Under the pieces are notes generated by a model. That model did no database searches, had not been told where the DNA came from, and saw only the letters and a program-made list of their open reading frames with translations. Below, in pieces: positions 24,245 through 32,392 of a stretch of 64,000 bases of DNA (its first letter is position 1; every line of letters starts with the position of its first letter). The DNA is from Bacillota bacterium (GTDB lineage Bacteria > Bacillota > TC1), in assembly GCA_024635925.1 (NCBI GenBank), contig JAGXHY010000033.1, positions 62,001 through 126,000 of the forward strand, written 5' to 3'. The position numbers and the translations under genes were made by a program.

Positions 24245-26599
24245 ATGTCATTATTTGAATATACCAGTAGTAAATATAATTTAATTGGTAAAGATATAAA
24301 GAGAGTTGATGGACTAGAAAAGGTAACTGGTAAAGCAATTTATGCAGCTGATTTATACAAGAAAAATATGTTGTATGGTGGTAATGTAAGAATAAAAGAA
24401 TATCCTGCGAAAATTAATAAAGTTAATATTGATGAGGCTATTAAAATACCTGGAGTAGTTGAAATTATTACATGTTTTGATAAAAAAGCTAAAAAACATA
24501 GTTGGGCAGACTATTGTTACTTAACTGATGAGGTTAAATTCTGCGGTGACGTAGTAGCAATTGTTGCTGCAGAGTCAAAGAAAACATTGGATAAAGCTAT
24601 AAAAAGCATTAAAGTAGAATATGAACTTCAAGAAGGTGTTTATACCATTGAAGATGCATTAAAAGAAGATGCACCAATTATAAGAGAAAAAGGTGTTGGC
24701 TTAGTAGATGGTATACCAAGTAAAGATAAAAAAGGTAACATCTTTAGAGACTCCTATTACCCAATTAGAAAAGGTGATGTAGAAGAAGGTTTTAAAAAGT
24801 GTGATGTAATAATAGAAAGAGAATTTACAGTTCCTTTTATTGATCAAGCATATATTGAACCTGAAGCTTGTATAGTTTATCATGATCCAAAAGATGGATC
24901 TATTACAGGTGAAGCCTCAGCCCAAAACCCATTTTTTACAAGAAGATACTTGGCAGATGCTAGTGATTGTAATATGAGTGAAGCAAGACTGATTCAAAGA
25001 ACGCTTGGTGGATCATTTGGCGGTAAAGAAGAAGGTGTTGGAGTTCAAATAGGTAGAGCTGCAATGCTTCATAAAGCAACAGGAAGACCGGTAAAGATGG
25101 TTAATACTCGTGAAGAATCATTAATAGACTCTTCAAAAAGACATGCTATTAACTTTAAATATAAAATAGGTGCTACCAAAGAAGGTAAGATATTAGCAAT
25201 TGAAGGAACTTTAGTTGCTAATTGTGGAGCATATAACAATCAAACACAATTTATGAACTGGAGAGCGTCTGTCCATTCAGCAGGTGTTTACGAAATACCT
25301 AATGTCAAAACTGATACATATGGTGTTTTCACAAATAATGTTCATGGTGGTGCAATGAGAGGTTATAGTTCACCTCAAGTAATTTTTGCTCAAGAACAAC
25401 TTATGAATGAATTGGCTAGAGCATTAGATATGGATAGTGTTGAATTAAGAAGAAAAAATATTATAAGACAAAATTCACGTACGGCAACAAATCAATTAAT
25501 TACAGAAGAAGTTATATTAGAAGAAATGATGGATGAGTTATTAAAAAGAACTGATTATTATAACAAAAAGAAAGAGTATGAAGCATTTAACAAAAATAGT
25601 GCAAAAATTAAAAAAGGTATAAATTTAGTTAGTAGTTTTAGAGGAGCAGGACTTGGAGCGGAAGGTGTTGATGCCAATGGTGCATTTATCCAAGCTACTG
25701 AAGATGGCTCAGTCATAATAAATACTGGCTTGGCAGAAAATGGACAAGGATTACAAACTGCATATGCCCAAATAGCTGCTGAACCACTTGGAATAACAAT
25801 AGATAAGATTCATTTTCATAGTGTAGATACTCATGCTATAGCTGATAGTGGAATGACTGTTGCTAGTAGAGGTACTACTATGGGAGCTCAATCAATGAAA
25901 TTAGCTGCTGAAAAGTTAGCAATGCTTTTTAAAGAGCATGCTGCTGAAAAATTAAATATTTCAATTGATAGAATTGCTTGTAAAGACAACTATTTTTACG
26001 ATATTGATGATTTTCCAGCTAATTATAGGAGTGAAAAAAGAGCGTCTTTTAAAGATATATGTAATGAAAGGTTATGGGATGGTAAGCAAATGGCTGTTTA
26101 CGAATGGTTCAGACCTGCTTTGAATGAATATGACCATCACACAGGACAAGGAAAGGCTTTTCCTACTTACACATATAATGCATGCATTGCTGAAGTTGAA
26201 ATTGATACAGAAATTGGAGAAATAAAAGTTAAAAAAGTAACATCTGGACTAGATTGTGGTAGAGTGATAAATCCTAATATGATTAAAGGTCAAATGTTTG
26301 GCGGAATTGTTATGGGTATTGGTTATGCTATTACAGAAGAAATAGAATTAAATAAAGGGAAAATATTAAACGACAATTTTGATAGTTATATTTTACCAAC
26401 TTCAATGGATGTTCCTGAAATGGATTTAGTACTATTTGAAAGTGAAACTAAAGAAGGAACTTTTGGTGCGAAATCTATTGGGGAACCATCTACCGAAGCG
26501 GTAGCCGCAGCAATTGCAGGTTCAGTCGGTCATGCTTTAAACAAGAATGTGAATCATCTGCCTTGCAGCCTTGAAAGCATACTTAAATATATTGATTAG
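24245..26599 (+). CDS. Molybdenum hydroxylase, Mo-cofactor subunit 1 (xanthine dehydrogenase type)
   Basis: A 784-aa molybdopterin-binding subunit of the xanthine dehydrogenase/aldehyde oxidase family. Family blocks: DGLEKVTGKAIYAADL at the N-terminus, GGSFGGKEEG (Moco loop), GGAMRGYSSPQ, and FGAKSIGEPSTEA near the C-terminus with the catalytic Glu. No fused Fe-S domain is present; FAD and 2Fe-2S subunits follow, giving an XdhA-B-C heterotrimer. It would hydroxylate a purine at C2, C6 or C8. Like other purine hydroxylases of purinolytic clostridia it might carry labile selenium, which the sequence cannot show. Confidence 0.9.
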   Translation: MSLFEYTSSKYNLIGKDIKRVDGLEKVTGKAIYAADLYKKNMLYGGNVRIKEYPAKINKVNIDEAIKIPGVVEIITCFDKKAKKHSWADYCYLTDEVKFCGDVVAIVAAESKKTLDKAIKSIKVEYELQEGVYTIEDALKEDAPIIREKGVGLVDGIPSKDKKGNIFRDSYYPIRKGDVEEGFKKCDVIIEREFTVPFIDQAYIEPEACIVYHDPKDGSITGEASAQNPFFTRRYLADASDCNMSEARLIQRTLGGSFGGKEEGVGVQIGRAAMLHKATGRPVKMVNTREESLIDSSKRHAINFKYKIGATKEGKILAIEGTLVANCGAYNNQTQFMNWRASVHSAGVYEIPNVKTDTYGVFTNNVHGGAMRGYSSPQVIFAQEQLMNELARALDMDSVELRRKNIIRQNSRTATNQLITEEVILEEMMDELLKRTDYYNKKKEYEAFNKNSAKIKKGINLVSSFRGAGLGAEGVDANGAFIQATEDGSVIINTGLAENGQGLQTAYAQIAAEPLGITIDKIHFHSVDTHAIADSGMTVASRGTTMGAQSMKLAAEKLAMLFKEHAAEKLNISIDRIACKDNYFYDIDDFPANYRSEKRASFKDICNERLWDGKQMAVYEWFRPALNEYDHHTGQGKAFPTYTYNACIAEVEIDTEIGEIKVKKVTSGLDCGRVINPNMIKGQMFGGIVMGIGYAITEEIELNKGKILNDNFDSYILPTSMDVPEMDLVLFESETKEGTFGAKSIGEPSTEAVAAAIAGSVGHALNKNVNHLPCSLESILKYID

Positions 26600-26613
26600 G
26601 TGAGGGGATTAAA

Positions 26614-27456
26614 ATGTTAAATTACTTTAGACCAAAAACAATTAAAGAATGCCTTGAATGTATAACTGATGATAGGGTATATATTGCAGGTGGTACAGAT
26701 TTATTAGTTGAAATGAGAAATGGACATGATCTTTCAAAAAAGACACTAATAGATTTGAGTCATATACCTGAATTAAAGGGTGTGAAAAAAATTGATGGAG
26801 GACTTGAAATAATGGCTTGTACTTCCCATGATGATCTTGTATTGAACAAGGATGTTAACAAAAGCCTGAAAGTTTTAAGTGATGCTTGTAGAACAGTAGG
26901 ATCTCCTCAAATAAGGAATATGGGCACAATAGGTGGTAGTATTGGAACTGCATCACCAGCTAGTGACCCAATGCCAGCTTTGATGTTAGCTGATGGTAGT
27001 GCTGTAATTATTAATAAAAAAGGTGAAATCAGAGAAGAAAAATTGGAAAAATTTGTAGTTAAACCTGGAATTACTACACTTAAAAATGATGAGTTAATAC
27101 TTTCTGTTAAAGTGAAATCATTGGAAGACTACAAACAAAGTTTCTTTAAAATTGGTAGAAGAAAAGCACTAGCCATTGCTAGGTTGAATTTTGCCATGGC
27201 TATATTAAAAAATAAAGATAACACTATTAAAGATATAAAAATTGTTGTTGGTGCAGCATTACCAGTAACAAAAAGATTTTATGACATAGAAAAACAATTA
27301 ATTGGAAAAAAGTTAACTGAAAAAATAATTGAAAAGATAAGTAAAGATATATCTGATCAAGTATTAGAAATTGCAGGACCAAGGAAATCAAGTGAATATA
27401 AAATACCTGTCATAAAAAATATTATTAGCAGAATGTTAAAAGATATGGAGGTATAA
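26614..27456 (+). CDS. Molybdenum hydroxylase FAD-binding subunit
   Basis: A 280-aa FAD subunit of the xanthine dehydrogenase family (CO-dehydrogenase medium-chain type). FAD-binding motifs are YIAGGTDLLVEMRNG (about 25-39) and IRNMGTIGGSIGTASPASDP (about 99-118). The C-terminal CO_deh_flav_C region follows. It carries electrons from the Fe-S subunit to NAD+ or another acceptor. It lies 14 bp after the Mo subunit and 2 bp before the 2Fe-2S subunit. Only one FAD subunit is present for three Mo subunits, so it may be shared. Confidence 0.9.
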   Translation: MLNYFRPKTIKECLECITDDRVYIAGGTDLLVEMRNGHDLSKKTLIDLSHIPELKGVKKIDGGLEIMACTSHDDLVLNKDVNKSLKVLSDACRTVGSPQIRNMGTIGGSIGTASPASDPMPALMLADGSAVIINKKGEIREEKLEKFVVKPGITTLKNDELILSVKVKSLEDYKQSFFKIGRRKALAIARLNFAMAILKNKDNTIKDIKIVVGAALPVTKRFYDIEKQLIGKKLTEKIIEKISKDISDQVLEIAGPRKSSEYKIPVIKNIISRMLKDMEV

Positions 27457-27458
27457 TT

Positions 27459-27950
27459 ATGAAACTTATGCTTAATATGACTATAAATAATGAAAAAATT
27501 AGTGTTGAAATAGAACCAGATAGTAGATTGCTTGATGTTTTGAGAGATGATTTAGGATTACTCGGAACTAAAGAAGGTTGTGGTGTTGGTGAATGTGGTG
27601 CTTGTACAGTTATTATTGATGGGAAAACAGCTAATAGCTGTGTTACGTTAGCAGCATCTATGGAAGGCTGCGATATTAAAACTATTGAATATTTATCAAA
27701 AAATGGGAAACTCCATCCAATGCAGAAATCATTTATTGATAATTCTGCTCTACAATGTGGTTTTTGCACACCTGGTTTTGTTTTAAGTGGTGTGAATTTA
27801 CTTGAAAGAAATCCTAATCCTACGGAAGAAGAAATAAAAGAAGGGATTTCAGGTAACATATGTAGATGTACTGGATATGAACAAATTGTCAAAGCAGTAG
27901 AAGATGTCAGAGATGAAAAATATATTAAGGACGGTGCCTGTGATGAGTAA
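27459..27950 (+). CDS. Molybdenum hydroxylase 2Fe-2S subunit 1
   Basis: A 163-aa subunit with the two canonical clusters. The plant-type 2Fe-2S motif is GCGVGECGACTVIIDG followed by SCV. The alpha-helical 2Fe-2S motif is QCGFCTPGF and ICRCTGY. Electrons pass from Mo through both clusters to FAD. It has AGGAGG-like GGAGG upstream and overlaps the start of the PreA-like gene, so the Mo/FAD/FeS/PreA genes are translationally linked. Confidence 0.92.
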   Translation: MKLMLNMTINNEKISVEIEPDSRLLDVLRDDLGLLGTKEGCGVGECGACTVIIDGKTANSCVTLAASMEGCDIKTIEYLSKNGKLHPMQKSFIDNSALQCGFCTPGFVLSGVNLLERNPNPTEEEIKEGISGNICRCTGYEQIVKAVEDVRDEKYIKDGACDE

Positions 27951-29166
27951 AAATTTTGAAAACGTTGATGTTTCAGTTGAATTTGGTGGGGTGAAACTAC
28001 AAAGCCCATTTATATTGTCATCAGGACCATTAACCTATGCTGCAGAAGGAATGATTAAAGCACATAAGAATGGTGTTGGTGCTGTAGTAACAAAAACTAT
28101 TAGAATTAATAGGGCGATAAACCCAGTTACTCATATTGGAACAATGAATGCAGATTCATTAGTAAATTGCGAAAAATGGGCTGATTCTGATCCTGAGGTT
28201 TGGTTTAATAGAGAAATACCTATGGCCAAAAAAGCAGGTTGTGTTGTAATTGCTAGTGTTGGTCATACTTTAGAAGAAGCTGAAGCTATTGTAGCACCTG
28301 CTGAAGCTGCTGGAGCAGATTTTATAGAGTTAGTTTCATATACAGAGATAGATATGTTACCTATGTTAGAAGCTACAATTGCAAGGGTAAAAATTCCAAT
28401 TATCTGTAAATTATCAAGCAACTATCCAGCTTGGAAAGATCCAGTTGAATGTGCTAGGAAATGTATAGAAATTGGTAAGGCAAATAATCATAAAGTAATG
28501 ATTGCTGCTATTGATTCAGTGGGACCAGTATTAGCGATTGATGTATATACACAAGGACCTAAAGTTAGTTCGGAAAATGGTTACGCATGGTTATCAGGTG
28601 GTGCAATAAGACCAATATCTATGAAAATCAACTATGAAATCATGAAAATGGATAGAAATATTATTTCTTATGGTATCGGTGGAGTGACAAAAGCTGAAGA
28701 TGCATTAGAATATTTAATGGTAGGTACTACTGGAGTGGGTATCTGCTCTATCGCAATAATTAAAGGTATTGAATATATCAGTAAGCTTATTGTAGATTTA
28801 AAGAAAAAAATGTCTGAATTAGGATATAGTAATATTGCTGAACTTAGAGGCTCAGCTATAGACAATCTTAGTAAAGAAACTTCAAATGAACCAACTGTTG
28901 GGGAACAAGAAAAAGATGTAGAGTCAGATGCAAAATTACAGTTTACTTTTAAAGAAGAAATTTGTATAAAATGTAACAAATGTGTGAAGATATGTTCATA
29001 TGATGCAAGAACATTAAAATTCCCTGAGATGAGAGTTGACAGAGACTTATGTAGAAATTGTGGAGCTTGCTCCTCTGTATGCCCGACTAGGGCACTAACA
29101 AGTGTGGCTGTTAAAAAGTTTACAAGAACGGATGATTTGCAAAATTACGTAGCTTATTTTAGCTAA
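27943..29166 (+). CDS. PreA-like dihydropyrimidine/dihydroorotate dehydrogenase with ferredoxin tail
   Basis: A 407-aa protein with an N-terminal FMN-binding TIM barrel of the dihydroorotate/dihydropyrimidine dehydrogenase type (VEFGGVKLQSPFILSSGP at start; GIGGVTKAEDALEYLMVGTTGV for the phosphate site). A C-terminal 2x4Fe-4S ferredoxin domain carries CIKCNKCVKIC and CRNCGACSSVC. The layout matches PreA, which reduces uracil or thymine. I use ATG 27943 (AAGGA upstream), because the longer frame to 27904 would overlap the preceding gene by 47 bp. In this cluster it may reduce a purine-derived ring. Confidence 0.85.
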   Translation: MSKNFENVDVSVEFGGVKLQSPFILSSGPLTYAAEGMIKAHKNGVGAVVTKTIRINRAINPVTHIGTMNADSLVNCEKWADSDPEVWFNREIPMAKKAGCVVIASVGHTLEEAEAIVAPAEAAGADFIELVSYTEIDMLPMLEATIARVKIPIICKLSSNYPAWKDPVECARKCIEIGKANNHKVMIAAIDSVGPVLAIDVYTQGPKVSSENGYAWLSGGAIRPISMKINYEIMKMDRNIISYGIGGVTKAEDALEYLMVGTTGVGICSIAIIKGIEYISKLIVDLKKKMSELGYSNIAELRGSAIDNLSKETSNEPTVGEQEKDVESDAKLQFTFKEEICIKCNKCVKICSYDARTLKFPEMRVDRDLCRNCGACSSVCPTRALTSVAVKKFTRTDDLQNYVAYFS

Positions 29167-29184
29167 GTTAAGAAGGAGAAAGCA

Positions 29185-31905
29185 ATGACAGTAAATTTTA
29201 AAGTCAATAACAAAAAAGTAGAAATTAAAGATTTGGACAATTTGAGCCTTTTAAAAATACTTAGAGAACATCTAAGTTTGAAAGGTGCTAAATGTGGGTG
29301 TAAAACAGGTGATTGTGGCACATGTAGCGTAATTATTGATGGCGAATTAGTTAGAAGCTGTCTTGTGTTAGGTAAGAATCTCGAAGGAAAATCTATCAAG
29401 ACAATAGAATATTATAAAGATGAAAAAATCAGAGAACTTCAAGAAACCTTCACTAGAAGTGGAGCTATCCAATGTGGTTTCTGTACTCCTGGTATGATTA
29501 TGGCAGCATATAGTATTTTAGAAAAAAATCCTAAACCTACTAAAAAAGAAATTAGAGAAGGTTTAAAGTATAATTTATGTCGTTGTACTGGATATGAGAA
29601 GATTGTTGATGCTATTTATGATGCTAGTGGGCAAGTAAATACAAAAAAACATATTATTGCCAGTGTCTTTAAAGGGAATATTGGAACAAGCAAACCAGTA
29701 CAAGCAGCTTTAGAAAAAGCAGAAGGTAAATTTGAGTATACAGATGATTTAGTTTTTAATAATTTATATCATGGGAAAATATTATTTGCACCTTCGGCGC
29801 ATGGCTATATAACTAAAATGAATATAGAAGAAGCTAAAAAGATAGAAGGCGTTTTAGATATAGTGACTTGTATGGATCAAGAATATTGGAGCAAAGATTT
29901 TAATTGTCACATAACTTCCCCTTTTGAAAAATTAGTAAGAAATGAAAAGATGTTTAATCGTCATTTCAGATATGATGGGGATAAAATTGCTGCTGTAGTT
30001 GCAATTTCTGAAGAAATTGCTCAAAAAGCCGTAAAAGCTATAGAATATGAATTTAAAACATATCCAGTAATTTTAGATGTTAAAAAAGCGATGAAAGATG
30101 ACAGTTATCCTATACAAAAAGACAATAACATTGCAGCACGTAATATAGGATATGAAATAGGTAATGTTGAAGACGCATATAAAGATTGTGATATATTGTT
30201 TGAAAAAGAATATCATACTCAAAAACAATCTCATGGTATGATGGAACCTCATATTGCTGTTGCAAATTATGATGGAGAAATACTAACTCTTTATGCACCA
30301 ACACAAAATGTTTTTGGTTTTAGATCATTGATGACAGAAATTTTTGATTTACCATACAATAAAGTGCGTGTTATAAAAACTAATATTGGTGGAGCATTTG
30401 GAGCAAAATCAGAAGTAGTTGTTGAACATATTGCATCATTATTGGCAATAAGAGTTAAAGGTACTGTAAAAGTTAATTTATCTAGAAAAGAAGAATTCTT
30501 ATGTGGTAAAACTAGGACGGCAATTGATTTTAATGTCAAATTTGGTGTAAAAAATGGCAAATTTAAGAGTATGGGCATAGATGCTGTTTTAGATAGAGGT
30601 GGATATTATGGAAGTACAATTGATTTGTGCTATGCATGGATGGATAAAGTATATAAATTATATGAATGCGAAAATATTAAGACAAATACAATTGCTATTT
30701 ATACCAATACACAAAACTCTGGAGCTGTAAGAGGTTATGGCGCACCTCAAGTTAACTTTGCTAGAGAAACTGCAATTAATGATTATTGTAGGGATCAAGG
30801 ATTGGATAAAATACAGTTTAGATTAGATAATCTTTTTGAACAAGGATCTAAGGATATTGCAACTAAAGAAACGATGACCTCAGTATATGTAAAAGATTGT
30901 TTAACAAGAGCATATGAAATGATAGAAGAAAAAAGAAATAAATGGGAAGATGAAAATTACTATTATGGGTTAGGTGTTGCAGTAGGAGTTCATGGGAATG
31001 GTATAGGTTTGCCAGTTGCTGATTTTGCATCTTCATCTATTAAATATTGTGCTGATGGCTCAGTTATTGTAAATACTACAGTCCATGATATGGGACAAGG
31101 TTCAACAATTATGATTAAAAAAATTGTAGCTGAAGTTCTTGGAATAGATGATGATCTTGTTACTGTTTTAAATCCAGATACTAATTCAAACTATTATAGT
31201 AATGGAGCTTATGCTACAAGAGAAACGTGGGTTAATGGTAATAGTGTAAAGGCTGCTGCTGACGAATTAATTAAAGTTATAATAAATGAAACAGCAGAAA
31301 TACATGAAAAGAATATTGAAGATTTAATTTACTTAGATGGCAAAATCGCTACAAAAGCAGGTGACTTAGTTGCTACAGCAGCAGAAGTTGTTTTACATAG
31401 AATGCATAAACCACCATTTAAAGAAATAGAAGCGACTGTACACTTTACTAATCCCCAAGTACCTGGATCATATATGGCTAATATTGTAATAAGTAAAGTT
31501 GATAAAAAAACAGGTGAAGTTAAAGTGGAAAAACTAATTGCAGTTCATGATGTTGGTAGAGCAATTAACCCTATGATGCTTGAAGGTCAAATTGAAGGCG
31601 GAATACACATGGGACTTGGATTTGCTATTAGCGAAGAAGTAAAATATGACAAGAAGACTGGCAAATTGGAGACTATTAATTTTAAAAAATACAAGATGTT
31701 TAGAGCTAATGATATGCCAGAGATACATATAGAGATTGTTAATAAACCTGATAGTGTTGGGCCATTAGGAGCTAAGGGTGTTGGTGAGGCAGCTTTAACA
31801 GCAGTAGCTCCAGCAGTAATAGATAGTATTAATGAAGCGATAGGTAGTAATTTTAATAAAATACCTGTTTTACAAAAGGATATCCAAGAATTCCTTGGGT
31901 TATAG
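29185..31905 (+). CDS. Fused 2Fe-2S/Mo-cofactor hydroxylase (XdhD-like)
   Basis: A 906-aa fusion: an N-terminal 2Fe-2S domain (about 1-155; GCKTGDCGTCSV, QCGFCTPGM, LCRCTGY) is joined to a complete Mo-binding domain (GGAFGAKSEV, GAVRGYGAPQ, LGAKGVGEAALTAV with the catalytic Glu). No FAD domain is present. The arrangement is that of aldehyde oxidoreductases and E. coli XdhD, a member of the selenium-linked purine cluster. The substrate is likely a purine or hydroxypurine. RBS AAGGAGA is 8 bp upstream. Electron exit must be through the separate FAD subunit or ferredoxin-type partners. Confidence 0.9.
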   Translation: MTVNFKVNNKKVEIKDLDNLSLLKILREHLSLKGAKCGCKTGDCGTCSVIIDGELVRSCLVLGKNLEGKSIKTIEYYKDEKIRELQETFTRSGAIQCGFCTPGMIMAAYSILEKNPKPTKKEIREGLKYNLCRCTGYEKIVDAIYDASGQVNTKKHIIASVFKGNIGTSKPVQAALEKAEGKFEYTDDLVFNNLYHGKILFAPSAHGYITKMNIEEAKKIEGVLDIVTCMDQEYWSKDFNCHITSPFEKLVRNEKMFNRHFRYDGDKIAAVVAISEEIAQKAVKAIEYEFKTYPVILDVKKAMKDDSYPIQKDNNIAARNIGYEIGNVEDAYKDCDILFEKEYHTQKQSHGMMEPHIAVANYDGEILTLYAPTQNVFGFRSLMTEIFDLPYNKVRVIKTNIGGAFGAKSEVVVEHIASLLAIRVKGTVKVNLSRKEEFLCGKTRTAIDFNVKFGVKNGKFKSMGIDAVLDRGGYYGSTIDLCYAWMDKVYKLYECENIKTNTIAIYTNTQNSGAVRGYGAPQVNFARETAINDYCRDQGLDKIQFRLDNLFEQGSKDIATKETMTSVYVKDCLTRAYEMIEEKRNKWEDENYYYGLGVAVGVHGNGIGLPVADFASSSIKYCADGSVIVNTTVHDMGQGSTIMIKKIVAEVLGIDDDLVTVLNPDTNSNYYSNGAYATRETWVNGNSVKAAADELIKVIINETAEIHEKNIEDLIYLDGKIATKAGDLVATAAEVVLHRMHKPPFKEIEATVHFTNPQVPGSYMANIVISKVDKKTGEVKVEKLIAVHDVGRAINPMMLEGQIEGGIHMGLGFAISEEVKYDKKTGKLETINFKKYKMFRANDMPEIHIEIVNKPDSVGPLGAKGVGEAALTAVAPAVIDSINEAIGSNFNKIPVLQKDIQEFLGL

Positions 31906-31918
31906 GGAAGGTGAACTG

Positions 31919-32392
31919 ATGAAAGATTGTAAATTATCAATTAATGGCAGAAACTATAATGTTCAAGTTGAAGATAAATGGACTTTGCTTTATGTATTAA
32001 GAGAAGTTCTAGGCTTGATGGGTACAAAAGAAGGTTGTGGAACCTCAGATTGTGGAGCATGTAAAGTTTTAGTTGATGGCAAGGCAATGAATTCTTGCAC
32101 TTTACTTGCACTTAAAATGGAAGATAAAGAAATTACAACAATTGAAGGGTTAGGAAATAGTGATAAACCACATCCTATTCAAGAGGCATTCGTTGAAGCC
32201 GGTGCAGTTCAATGTGGCTTTTGCACACCGGGTATGGTTATTTCAACAAAAGCTCTTCTTGATCAAAAAAGTGACCCTACAGAAGAAGAAATTCGTGAAG
32301 GACTTTCTAAGAATCTTTGTAGATGTACAGGATATGTCAAAATTATTGATGCGGTTCAATTAGCTGCTAAAAAAGTTAAGGAGTTGAAATAA
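31919..32392 (+). CDS. Molybdenum hydroxylase 2Fe-2S subunit 2
   Basis: A 157-aa paralogue of the first 2Fe-2S subunit: GCGTSDCGACKVLVDG, QCGFCTPGM, LCRCTGY. ATG at 31919 is chosen because GGGAAGG precedes it by 7-8 bp. An upstream in-frame ATG at 31895 lies inside the preceding gene. It abuts the third Mo subunit directly (stop and start adjacent), so the pair forms a second two-subunit hydroxylase without its own FAD gene. Confidence 0.9.
   Translation: MKDCKLSINGRNYNVQVEDKWTLLYVLREVLGLMGTKEGCGTSDCGACKVLVDGKAMNSCTLLALKMEDKEITTIEGLGNSDKPHPIQEAFVEAGAVQCGFCTPGMVISTKALLDQKSDPTEEEIREGLSKNLCRCTGYVKIIDAVQLAAKKVKELK

Noticed and set aside
27425-28009. Long minus-strand frame of 194 codons, with similar frames opposite the other Fe-S and Mo genes
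   Set aside because: Antisense shadows of conserved Fe-S/Mo-hydroxylase genes, without RBS or protein-like composition.
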